Source of the DNA: Sabellastarte sp. h YS-2021
Taxonomy: Eukaryota; Annelida; Polychaeta; Sabellida; Sabellidae
Assembly: GCA_964017235.1 (NCBI GenBank)
Contig: OZ024938.1
Span: 60,999,816-61,063,815, forward strand
Reading direction: 5' to 3'
Length of the DNA stretch: 64,000 nucleotides
Shown here: piece after piece, positions 31,891 through 41,923 of the stretch
Position numbering within the stretch: the first letter of the stretch is position 1
Layout: every line of letters starts with the position of its first letter
Notes under the pieces: generated by a model
Databases searched by the model: none
What the model was told of the DNA's origin: nothing
The model's input: only the letters and a program-made list of their open reading frames with translations
Position numbers and translations under genes: made by a program

Positions 31891-32260
31891 TTAATTTATT
31901 TTGTGTTTTGTCCTTTGGGTTAATTTATTTGTCTAACCTAGTCTTGGTTAAATTTATTTGTCTGATCTAGTTTTGGTTAGAATGAATTATACTGTGATAT
32001 TTTCATACTTTGTCTCCTTTTTATATTAACAGTTTTTTTTGTTTGTTATTTGTTGTTTTCACTCTAATCTTTATTCTAGTCATTTCTTATAATGTTGTTT
32101 TTCTTGGTCTTTTTTGGCCAAGCGTGAATTGTTTGTTGCTATTTGTATATATACTTTTGCTTATTATTGTAAATATTAGTTAATGTATTTATTAGTTTTT
32201 AATAGTGCAGTATAACACGCAAGTGTTTTTGCACTATAATTTTAACTTACTTACTTACTC
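31891..32260 (+). other. LINE 3' UTR with (TTAC)n tail (N4)
   Basis: AT-rich non-coding sequence ending TTTTGCACTATAATTTTAAC then four TTAC-type repeats. It matches the 3' end of N5 (13335-13675) in part. The simple repeat tail rather than poly(A) is common in I-type LINEs. Confidence 0.7.
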
Positions 32261-32415
32261 ACACCAGGTGAAGATTCATGCACAGTTGCCTGCCAAACAG
32301 AGTCTGTGACTGCAAAGAAAATTTCTAAAAAAGTTCAAGCAACCATAAAAAGTAGCAAGAAAATGGCAACACAAACTGAAGTAATACAAACTCCAAACAA
32401 GTTAGTGCAAGTGGG

Positions 32416-32634
32416 GGTTTTTACGTCACTTTCAACACTATACAGGTCATATCACGACGGGTAGTTGGAAGGGCAGAGGTAACCAGTACATAGAGTTCGC
32501 TAGGGTTGTGTACTGTAAACTGCCGACCAACAGCAAGCAACTACCAGCTTTCCCACTTAAGGCCGTCACAGGGATCGAACCCCAGTCTCAGAGGTGGGAG
32601 GCGAGAGTGTTACCACTCTGCCACCGTGGCCCCC
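32416..32634 (-). mobile_element. SINE-A in the transposase N-terminus
   Basis: A minus-strand SINE-A with a short tail. Target duplication TAGTGCAAGTGGG at 32403-32415 and 32635-32647. Confidence 0.9.
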
Positions 32635-33300
32635 TAGTGCAAGTGGGAGATGGGGCTGTGAATGAATTAGATGGAAGTTTTTCCAGCCAAAGTTTTGTAA
32701 ATAACAACAAATCCACTTATGTACCATCAATGGAGAGTGAAAATGAGGCTGATGAAGAATACCAAAATGAAAATTGTAAGCTTCCATTTGTACAGCCAGC
32801 ACAGAGTATACCTCAGGAAATATCTTAAAGGAGCCCAAGTTCATTGTTTTTTTGGTCCAGCTTGCAAACCATGCTATCTTGGATATATTGTCCATCCTGC
32901 AACAGCCATGAAGTTTTAACTTCGGAATGTTCTGATAGCCCGAATATGGGTACTCTGCTCAGAGTACAGATATTCTATGAAAGCTGTGAAAAATCCACCT
33001 ATTGGAAGAGCCAACCATTTGTCAATGACTATCCTGCAGGAAATGTTTTACTCAGTGCAGCTATCTTGTTCAGTAGCTCTATCTGTTCGAAGGTACTTCT
33101 ATTGTTCAAACATATGGAATTGTGGACAACTGAGAAACTACATTCTTCTGTCACCAAAGAGAGCTGTTGTTTCCTGCAATAAAAGCTGTTTGGGGAAGGC
33201 AACAACAAACACTGATTGGGTTTTTGCGTGCATGAAATGACAGGATTGTCTTGGGTGGTAGTGGTAGAGGAGATAGTGCTGGGCATTCTGCAAAATATGG

Positions 33301-33539
33301 AGGGGCCACGGTGGCAGAGTGGTAACACTCTCGCCTCCCACCTCTGAGGCCGGGGTTCGATCCCCGCACGGGCTCAAGTGGGAAAGCTGGTAGTTGCTTG
33401 CCGTTGGTCGGCAGTTTACAGTACACAACCCTAGCAAACTCTATGTACTGGTTTCCTCTGCCCTTCTAACTACCCATCGTGATATGACCTGTACAGTGTT
33501 GAAAGCGACGTAAAACCCCAAATAAATAAGCAAACAAAG
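33301..33539 (+). mobile_element. SINE-A in the transposase catalytic region
   Basis: A plus-strand, full-length SINE-A with an AAATAAATAAGCAAACAAA tail. Target duplication CTGCAAAATATGG at 33288-33300 and 33540-33552. It splits the GDSAGHS/AKYGSY segment. Confidence 0.92.
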
Positions 33540-34529
33540 CTGCAAAATATGGCTCATACACCACGACTGAACTAATATGGAGTTGTATTCTGGATGTGTA
33601 GGTTGTTGTAAGTTCAGAGGTCAGCTACCATATGGCATTAGAAGGACTGAGCAGGAGCTTACACTTTCTTACAGAATGGATAAAAATTGATGTGCTTGTC
33701 ACTGATCGCCATAGACAAATAGCAATGTGGGTACGTGAAAATTATGCTAATATCTTGCATTTATATGACATTTGGCATGTGCCGAAAAGTCTCAGTAAAA
33801 GGCTTGAAGCAGCAGCAAAGCTAAAGGGATGTCAAGAAATACGGCCATGGATCCGGAGCATTGTCAATCACTTATACTGGTCAGTCATTTCTACTCCCTC
33901 TGGTCAGCCCAAAGTGGGAATCAGTGGTCAACCATGTCATTAACATTCAGAAGCACAGAAATGCCATTTTTTCAGAATGTTTTCACAGAATATAAGAAGG
34001 TGTGCAAGAATGCAAAGAATGGTTGAAGATTGGGTCCAAATCAGCCTTACAAGTAGAAGATACTTGCTTAGCCAAACACTTCCTCACTCATATAGCCAAG
34101 CTTTCCGGATCACATCAAACATGGAACCTAGGGGCCTTTCACAGCTTATTAAATAACTTTGCTCCCAAAATGTATGCATTTTCACCAATAGAAATGGAAT
34201 ATGGGGTTAAATTAGCGGCCCTTCATTATAATGAGAATGCTGGCTTGCAACAGTACACAACTTCAGATGGCAAACTGGCATACCAAATCAAGTACCCAAA
34301 GTACAAGAAAGGAGGTTACATTGTCCAGAAAATACTGCAAGACAAAACATATGACTATGTAATGGCACTCTGGGATCAGGTATGGAAGGAATGTCAACAA
34401 ACTTGTCATGACAGAAGAAGTGCAGCAACGGCAGTAGAGCTTCCGCCCACACTCTGTGAAGATTTGGTTCACCCACAAAAGGAGGATGCTATCAGAGAGC
34501 ACCAAACAAGATACCACTGTAAACAGTAA

Positions 34530-34864
34530 AAGGAACTGAACTTTTGAGGTGATGTACACAATTATTTTGGAAGAAAATTGCCAGTTTGTTTACCATAAAC
34601 AATTCATACTATCTGATCAATTTGGTTGTGACACCACAAAAATAAAAACTAGAAAAATGTTTTTGCTGACAAAAACGAAGCGGCCCTGTTGAAAAAGTGC
34701 GAAGTAAGCCGTAAAAGATGTCAAGATATGCATCACAAGGAATAGAGAATGTCAAGTTCATTGCATTCTGTATGTTACCATATTTAACAAATGAAAGAAC
34801 GACAACAGCTTGGCAGAAGAGAAATTGTAGGTGTGAAATTTACTTCTCAAAAGAATGTATGTCC
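34530..34864. other. 3' flank of the transposase remnant with recurring hairpin-half motif
   Basis: Contains TTTTTGCTGACAAAAACGAAG then CGGCCCTG at about 34661-34687, a motif shared with 10319-10350. A short open frame (34718-34921) contains CRCEIYFSKECMS and is unassigned; it runs into the foldback element. TGTATGTCC at 34856-34864 is the left target duplication of that element. Confidence 0.4.
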
Positions 34865-35317
34865 GATGCGCAGAAAAAATGCCTCCTGGAAAATATGCCT
34901 CCTAGAAAATATGCCTCCTAGGAAATATACCTCCTAGGAATATTTTGTGACCAGGAAAAATACCTCCTAAGAAAAAAAAGTTCTTTGAAGTATTATAACA
35001 CTACAGGTTCACATTAAAACTTCAGAGGCATCTTCATTTTTTCCACTTGAGTCTTATAGTCGCCAATGCCTGTCAAAAATTCACAGTCTTTTACCCATTT
35101 TGCTTAGCTGTACAAAGGTATGTAAGTTTCTCTTGTAAGGTTTTGCTGGTGCTTCTCACTCTTTTGGCTGGCTGCTCATCCCTGGTTTCCATTATGACAG
35201 GTGTCGTGTTTTTCTTGTAATTACATTTCTGTCCCTCCTAGTGCATCTGTGATCAACTCCTTACAGAGGGGATAACCTATGTTGTAATTTGATAAGAATG
35301 CATATTGTAAGCCATAA

Positions 35318-36028
35318 GTAAGTAAGTAAGTAAGAAACACTTATATAGCGCCAAATTTGATGTAAACATCCTCTAAGGCGCTGATGTGCAAAAAGGGATA
35401 GTCCAGTTCCAGAAAGATGTCAGTTTCCATATTAGCGTCCGGTAGGGGAGATAGGCTATGGTGGAGGATAAGCCAATCTGAAAGGTATGTTTTCTATGGT
35501 TCTGATGGCTTGAGGAAGCTTGTTCCACTCTGTGGGAGCCCCTGCTATGAAACTGCGTAGCCCTGAGCGTTTATTTGGTTTAGATGAGGAAATTGATAGG
35601 CGATTGCCCCGTGTAAGATCACTCCGCCTAATTAGAGCGGAGAGATATGGAGGTTGGCTCAAATGTATTGCTTTATAAATGAGGAGATTATATTTGAACA
35701 GTATACGGTAATGAATGAGGAGCCAGAGTAGTTTGTGCAGGAAGGGTGTAACATGACAGTATTTATTTAGCTTGCACACCGTCCGACATAAGGCATTTTG
35801 AACTCTCTGTAGTCTGCTAGTATATGCCTTTTTTGTGTTGTAAAGCAGTGAGTTACAGCAATCCAGACGACTGCTTACCAAGGCATTTGCCACCTTTACA
35901 GCTGTTTCATGATTTAAGTACCTGCGGACCATTCGTAGTTCCCGGAGATGGTAGTAACTTATGCGACATAGATTAGCCAGGTGTCTTTGCATTGAAAAGG
36001 CCACAACTATTTCATCAAGAAACCTCAC
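35318..36028 (-). mobile_element. L2/CR1-like LINE, 5'-truncated, inside the foldback element
   Basis: A minus-strand LINE 3' end with a (CTTA)n tail at 35318-35335 and the conserved GGCGCTATATAAGTG-type 3' terminus. Flanked by an AGCCATAA duplication (35310-35317, 36029-36036). The coding part is described separately. Confidence 0.78.
35456..36028 (-). pseudogene. LINE reverse transcriptase C-terminus (L2/CR1-like)
   Basis: About 190 codons, open without a stop: VANALVSSRLDCCNSLLYN, LQRVQNALCR, HVTPFLHKLLWL-IHYRI, LLIYKAIHLSQPPYLSALI and GAPTEWNKLPQAIR. This series is the well-conserved C-terminal region of L2/CR1/Rex-type reverse transcriptases. The endonuclease and RT core are missing through 5' truncation. 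Confidence 0.82.
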
Positions 36029-36341
36029 AGCCATAAATCCTGCTTTTAATCTGGTCCAGAGTACAGCTGAAGGGATACCCTTTCAAGAAGATATTTGTAC
36101 TTTGTACTTCATGATATTGTACGTTCTGGTTTTGACAGTACATATCTAAAATTAACATGTTTTTGATATTATACATTATAGGTTTCATATGTAACATGTT
36201 TACAAGTTGAAATAACTTTTTTTTCTCAGGAGGCATTTTTTCCTAGTCACAATATATCCAGGAGGCATTCTTTCTAGGAGGCATTTTTTTCTGTGAGGCA
36301 TTTTGTCCAGGAGGCATTTTTTTCCCGGATTCTGTATGTCC

Positions 36342-36600
36342 TACATTCTTTGGTAATGTTCTCGGAGAAGAGGTCTCAAGTGAAAAAAAAACACTAATTG
36401 AATGCAGTGGACTAAGATGCTTAAGAACTATTGTTTAAAATTACTGATTGTGCTTCAACTAAAAACTTAACAAAACCACTAATAAAATTCAGTGAACCAA
36501 AGTGCGTTAGACTTTTTGTTCAAAAGTTACTGATTTTGCTTCAGAGTTATTGCTTACAAGAAAAATCAAGTTACAAACAAGTCAAGCTATAGCGCTAGAA
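36342..36600. repeat. Short two-copy repeat, about 86 bp
   Basis: AATGCAGTGGACTAAGATGC near 36400 and AATTCAGTGAACCAAAGTGC near 36486 begin two related units containing TTACTGATTKTGCTTCA. No coding signal. Confidence 0.4.
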
Positions 36601-37689
36601 AAATGTTACTGGATTTATTGGGAAAGAAAAGTATGAATTTATATACTGCAATATTTATGAATGATTTAGCAATTGAAATTAAAAATCTGGGCTTAGGAAT
36701 AAGAGTAGGAGATCATGATTCATTCCACACTTCAATAATGCACAAAATTAAGACCAAACAAGTTACTGGACTTGTTGTAGCTGTGGAAAAAGTAGTCTAA
36801 TAACATATTTTAACAAAATGCTGTGAACGCAATACTTTTCAAGTTATAAGTGATTTAGTGCATCACTTCAGGAATTTGAATGCATTAAAGTTTCAAAAAT
36901 TCATTTCCCACTTGAGCTAAAATTAATTAAATGTAGAAGTCTAAGTGAAATGGAAGAAAGTAAAAGAAAACAATATACATTCGAAAGAACAGCATAAATA
37001 TTCCACTTTTTTTTGTTCCACTTTTGCTTCACACACACACATATACATATCTCTATCTATCATCTCCCTCTATCAACCCCCCATTTCCCCCACAGAGGCT
37101 GATAGATATCACACAAAAGCAAATACAGAGTTGGGGAGGAAGAAGAAAAGGACAAGTCATTCATTTCCACTCAGCTGGAGATACATAAAATGCTGTACAA
37201 GAAAAACTATTTATGAGAAAGTGTTTTTTTCAAGCATCTTATATTGTGAAAGAAGTCAGGTGTATACATTTGACCAATTTATATAGTCTATGTGCACAAG
37301 TAGCTAGATCATCAACTCCTTCTACAAAACAAAAGTTGAATCAATTGAAGCTTTTTTTCCAAAAAGGAAAAGTTATATCCCCACAATTCCAAAAGAATGG
37401 AATCAGAAGAATGTGGTTTTTTAATCTGCCTAAAATTGGGAATTTATATTATGTGAACACTGATCAGTTGCAATATGTTAATAACCACATCAGTGCATCA
37501 TAAATAGCTCATTTTTTTTCTTTGAAGATGTCATAACTTCATAAACACTAAGAGATTAGGTTTGCCAGACAGCATAAATATTTTTAAGTATACGTATGCC
37601 AGGTGTGGTTTTAAAAAGTGTTAAAATAAATGAGGAGGGAGCAAGAAGTATATATTTATCATGTTAACATGGCCAAAGCCTCTTAAGTA
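36601..37689. repeat. Dispersed monomer of the ~160 bp repeat and AT-rich sequence
   Basis: Bases 36775-36880 (AAAGTAGTCTAATAACATAT, TTTTAACAAAATGCTG, CAATACTTTTCAAGTTATAA) match the left flank and monomers of the Helentron-like element at 26.4-28.5 kb. From 36881 to 37689 I see a small (CA)n run near 37030 and otherwise plain AT-rich sequence. Short open frames there show no domain. Confidence 0.5.
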
Positions 37690-38570
37690 CAGGAATTTTA
37701 AGTGAAATGTTATACAAAATCTTACTTTAGTATAATCAATGTCAAGTTAAACTGATGTTACTGAACAGTAAATCAGTTAGGGGCTGAAAATCCTCATTTT
37801 CACGTCAAGATGGCCATGACTGTACTTGTATTGGAACTCCAAGGTGGAAAGAAAATAAGAATGTCCCTAATGTCATCTTTAAAAGTGTACAAAATTTAAC
37901 TGAGCTCTGCTGAACAATACGATAGCTGGAGATTAAAAACTCCATAATTTCACTGCAAGGTGACCATAACTTCATCCATATTGCGACTTTAAGGTGACCA
38001 TAGAATGAGAATGTCCCTTTTGTCATCCTTTATAAGTGTACAAAGTTTAGCTGAGGTCAGTTGAACAATACGATAGCTGGAGGCTGAAAACTTCCTTTTT
38101 TTACTGAAAAGTGACCATAACTTCATTCATATTGGGACTTTAAGGTGACCATAAAAGCAGAGTGTCCTTTCTGCCAACCTTTATAAATGTCGCAAGTTTT
38201 ATTTAAAAAATGTACTCATTAACTAAGCTTAGGGCTGAAAAACTCTACATTTTAAGTTTAAGATGGCCCTAACATTATTAATATTTGAATCATAAGGTAG
38301 TAAGTGTTCTTTTGATGTACCTCAATATCAATATGTTAGATTTTTAAAAAGATGGAAAAATAACAGGCCAGACAATTTTATTCCAATTTGATGACTTTAG
38401 GGGGGCCATAGCCCTAATAATATCAACAGTTTAAGGTCACCATAAAGTCAGGATAATCCTTTGGTGAATCTTAATATATATGCCAAGTTTGGTTGAAAAG
38501 TGTGGAAAACTAAGTGAACTGGAGGGTTAAAACCCACGTTTTGGTCATTAAGGTGACCTTAAGTTTGCAG
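37690..38570. repeat. Tandem array, 150 bp period, about 6 units
   Basis: The landmark GGCTGAAAAnTCC begins near 37782, 37931, 38082, 38232 and about 38523 (two periods later). Units also share AAGGTGACCATAA, TATAAGTGTACAAAGTTTA and GAACAATACGATAGCTGGAG. The two units at 37931 and 38082 are closest; outer units are diverged. Confidence 0.8.
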
Positions 38571-38589
38571 ATACAGAGCTAAAACTTCG

Positions 38590-39066
38590 GCATGTGAAAG
38601 ATTATCAAAAAGTAGCTGAATAAGTAATTCCAACAAAACGCTGAAATCCTAACCATTTTTGAGATACAGACCAAATACCCATTTTTAAAAAATTTACAAA
38701 AATAAAATGCCTCCCATTCAGGTATCTATGGTGCGATTGAGGAGAAAATCCTTTCCGACCTTGGAAATTTGTTTAGAATGTACCAGATAAATTCTATAGC
38801 ACAGGTGTGTGTGGTTTTTTTTTCCGAAACGCGATGACTGGGTGTTTTGGAGTTATGCTTAAGGTTACCTTAAGTAAAGCTTAAGGTCTGCGCAAAGTAT
38901 CCCAAAAATTTTTCCCGCCCCTATAGTTTTAAAGAAAGATAAGAAGGAAAGAAAATTATGAAAGGCTAAGAAGTTATTCAAGGGAGACCATAATCCGGCG
39001 GCGGCGGTGATCAGTCGAACTTCGGTGAAAACAAATAAGCATCCCTGACGGGCCGCTTAATTATTT
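38590..39066. repeat. Monomer remnant followed by a hairpin motif
   Basis: Bases 38600-38680 (TCAAAAAGTAGCTGAATAAG, CCAACAAAACGCTGAAATCC) again match the ~160 bp monomer. Bases 39038-39059 form an imperfect hairpin, AAGCATCCCTGACGGGCCGCTT, related to 41107-41128. This may be the right end of a second Helentron-like element spanning about 36.6-39.06 kb (inference). Confidence 0.45.
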
Positions 39067-39344
39067 GTGTACTCGAAGAAAATTAAAAGGAGAAATGTTT
39101 AAGATAGCTTTGCATAGATCGTTTTATACTTCATTAATTATTTTCAACTCACCAATGAAGATACCTTGCATTTGTTATTTTTTGTGTGCCAAAGGACATT
39201 CTTAAGACACCATAAACTTGTTCTGGTTTGTTACCTTCCCAACTGAGCTAGCCAAGCTGATTGGCTTAATTTATGCTGATAATTAAAATCCTATGGACTT
39301 AATTCAGTTTATCTTGGAGAGAGCAACAGATCCTTAAAGGAAGA

Positions 39345-40922
39345 AATTTTGACTTGCAAATATATAGCTACATTTTTGGAGCCCCTGAGTCACTGACAGG
39401 CGATGGTTACTTTGCTGACATTTTTAAAAACTCTGCATTTTGCTGGTTGTTGATGATCACTGTATGTTATCCTATTAAAAGGCCTTATATCTTCCTTTTA
39501 CCATTGCTCCTAGGGGTTTGTTTATTTATTTGGGGTTTTACGTCGCTTTCAACACTGTACAGGTCATGTCACGACGGGTCCTAGGGGTTTGGGATGTGAA
39601 AACAATTTGTGGGAGGTAAAGGCATGGGAATCTTTCCCAGGTGTTGAATTTGACCTTTGACCCCTGCTTCAAGGTTAAATGGGGTCATCATACTAAACCT
39701 TCCTTGAATCTCCCTTATTATTGGTGCTACGGCTTCAGAATGTCAAAACAGTCCATGGGAAGTCATGCTCTGCAAATGTTTTGCCTGTGAACAATTCTCG
39801 CCTCATTTTGAAATACTAATACCAGATTATATATTTCAGGGGAATGGAACATAAATGGAATGCAGGAGTTTTCAGGAAGAGTTATGGTGAAATAGGTACA
39901 ATACACTCCTGTCTGGGCCCTGATGTGCCATGCCTTGCACTTACAGCAACTGCAACTAGGCAAACACGTCTGGATATTTGTAACATTTTGGGTATGAACA
40001 ATTGCAAAATGGTTGTTAAGGATGCAAATAAGCCAAATGTTAGATATTCTGTTCTTAAAGTATCTGATAATTTCAGAAAAACCTTTCAATGGCTTGTAGA
40101 TGAGATTGCATGTCATGGAATCAATACTGACTGACACATCATATTTTGCCAGAGAGTCGATGATACGAAAAACTTGTTCTGTTACTTTTTCACATCTCTT
40201 GGAAGTAAACAATACTTTGTGACAAATGATGGAGTTTCGAATGACAAAAATCGTTTCTTTGCCATGTACCACCAGAAGACAGATCCTAAAGTGCAAGAAA
40301 CAGTAAGATCGTCATTTTGTCAGTTGGATGGTGTAATTAGAGTGCTGTTTTGTACAGTGGCATTTGGAATGGGAGTAGATGTCAGGGGTGTAAATATAAT
40401 TATTCACTATGGCCCAGCAAGAGATATCGATGATTATTTACAGGAGTCTGGACGTGGGGGACGTAACAATGAAGAACAAGGTCATGCTCTGTTGCTAAAT
40501 TTCAAAGGTTCCACAAGAGGACCACATATTTCTGAGGAGATGTGGCAGTGTATTACAGACACCACTCAGTGCAGAAGGACCCTCTTACTGAAAGACCTTC
40601 AGGAGATACCAGCACCAAAAGAAGTCCTTCATAACTGCTGCAGTATCTGTGCAATGATTTGCAAGTGTCAGTGTGTTTGCAACACTAATTGTTCACGCCC
40701 CCTTGTGTAAATAATCAATCGCAAGCTGAAGTGAAGATCAGACATACATATATCCTTGGTGAAGGAAATTCTGAGGGGGAAGATGACTTAGCACTACCTT
40801 ATGAATTGAAGGAGCCTGTGAGCAGCGATATGTTTGAAGGTCTGGATACATCAAGCAGCAGTGAAGAAGAAAACTTTGTCAGGCAACCCATTATTTATCC
40901 ATCAAGTTCAGATGAGTGTTAA
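39345..40922 (+). pseudogene. RecQ-like SF2 DNA helicase remnant, copy 2
   Basis: Better preserved than copy 1. The first exon part (39354-39450) has YIFGAPESLTGD before the motif II area, which is eroded. An intron-like gap with a SINE follows, then TATTTCAG (acceptor) at about 39832-39839. From there one frame runs to 40710: CLALTATATRQTR, HIIFCQRVDDTKNLFCYF, FAMYHQKTDPKVQ, VLFCTVAFGMGVDVRG and ESGRGGRNNEEQGHALLL (motif VI). A Cys-rich zinc-like cluster (CCSICAMICKCQCVCNTNC) and an acidic/Ser tail ending PSSSDEC (40920) follow. The only stop in the 39840-40707 block is TGA at 40132-40134. Confidence 0.82.
39521..39579 (-). mobile_element. SINE-A, short 3' fragment
   Basis: Only the SINE-A tail and the last ~55 bp of the body. 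Target duplication CCTAGGGGTTTG at 39509-39520 and 39580-39591 shows it is a true truncated insertion. Confidence 0.88.
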
Positions 40923-41922
40923 TGATTCTAAACATTTTAATTATATGTGATCTATGTTGTTGTTCTTAACAGATAATACAATTTTGTGGATTTTTTCTAA
41001 GGGTCTTCTGCCAGAAGCTTTTTTCCCGAACTCCAAAACTTCATATACATTACTGATATATTGTAATACCATTGCAACCAGCCACACCAGGTTGAAAATA
41101 AATAAGCGACCCTAACGAGCTGCTTAACCATTGATTTAATTGTTTTCTACTTTAACATTACGTAAATTTTCCATGTAAACACACCAAGTGTTCTATTAAG
41201 TAATGTCTCCGTGTAAGTGGCTGCAATATGCAACAAGTGACACATGAAAGCCAGATGCAGATGTGCATAGTGACAAGGTTTTAAACGTAAATGTAATTTA
41301 CAATACATGTAGTTTCATAGAATCAATATTTATCCTTCTTTTCGATCTCTGCATTTTTTAAAGTCTACTTATAATATTTATAGTTTTCTTCATTGCAACA
41401 AAGAGATTTTTTGCTTTATGTAGCAAAAAAGATTTAGCTGTTGCAACCCGTTGGTTACCACAGCTTATATGGAGACAGGTGTACTTAACAAAGCAATTCA
41501 ATTTTTTGTTACATATGGTTATAGCTTGTTGCAAATCAGTGCCACTTGTATGGAATGAACATTCAAATAATAGCTATATATACAAATGACAAAAGACAAG
41601 TATACTAAAATGGTAACTATACTCACAACCAAAAAGAATAAAACATAAAAATAATGAAAAAGTTTAAATATTGCAATATAATTTTTAAAAAGACAAGAAA
41701 ACCATAAACAAGAAAAAGAATGAATTAAAAACCAAAATATAACTATCATATAAAATAAAATTATTCTCGTTTGGTTGTCCATGTTTACTCCCGCCAACAC
41801 ATAAGCATTCGTGAGGATAAGGTAAGGGCATTTTTCGCAATAAAAAAATAAATATAAAGTACACACATATGTAAGAAGTCCAACCATCAATCTGTCTAAT
41901 TGACTTGTTCAATTATATTTTT
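40923..41922. other. AT-rich stretch with second hairpin motif
   Basis: Bases 41094-41135 (TTGAAAATAAATAAGCGACC, then CTAACGAGCTGCTTAACC) align with 39027-39066 across about 40 bases. The rest is AT-rich. Open minus-strand frames at 41519-41912 are low-complexity and hydrophobic and look non-genic. An AG acceptor (TATATTTTTAG) precedes 41924. Confidence 0.4.
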
Positions 41923-41923
41923 A

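Larger units (their letters stand above)
24967..32260 (+). mobile_element. Nimb/I-type LINE, copy N4, 5'-complete but heavily interrupted
   Basis: A plus-strand LINE with 5' UTR (24967-25435), ORF1 split by a Helentron-like element, ORF2 pierced by two SINEs with loss of about 0.7 kb, RNase H, C-terminal domain and a 3' UTR ending in (TTAC)n at about 32260. It gives the full domain order of the family. Confidence 0.85.
32261..34529 (+). pseudogene. DDE-like transposase remnant (Kolobok-like candidate)
   Basis: A broken gene split by two SINEs. In order: a Ser/Lys-rich N-terminus; a KFIVF...CPSC zinc-like segment (32835-32925); YWKSQPFVNDYPAGN and LLSAAILFSSS (33000-33065); GGSGRGDSAGHS (33255-33290, candidate first acidic residue) cut by a [15 protein letters not shown] and [10 protein letters not shown] (33690-33790); [12 protein letters not shown]; and SHQTWNLGAFHSLLNNFAPK plus ALHYNENAGLQQY (34110-34260, candidate last catalytic region). 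I know this layout from repeated uncharacterised transposase-like proteins in cnidarians, fish and molluscs. The Kolobok assignment is from memory and unconfirmed. Several stops and frameshifts are present. Confidence 0.68.
34865..36332. mobile_element. Foldback / Mutator-like non-autonomous element with arrayed TIRs
   Basis: A 1,468 bp element flanked by the exact 9 bp duplication TGTATGTCC (34856-34864, 36333-36341). Each terminal inverted repeat (about 110 bp: 34875-34980 and 36225-36325) consists of five to six short units of the type AAAATGCCTCCTAGGA, inverted between the two ends, with a shared inner phrase TTGTGACYAGGAAAAA. A 9 bp duplication and long TIRs are typical of Mutator-like elements. 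No transposase is present. An L2/CR1-like LINE end is nested inside. Confidence 0.8.

Noticed and set aside
41519..41912. Minus-strand membrane protein
   Set aside because: A hydrophobic open frame generated by AT-rich sequence; no start context, no homologous pattern, no splice support.
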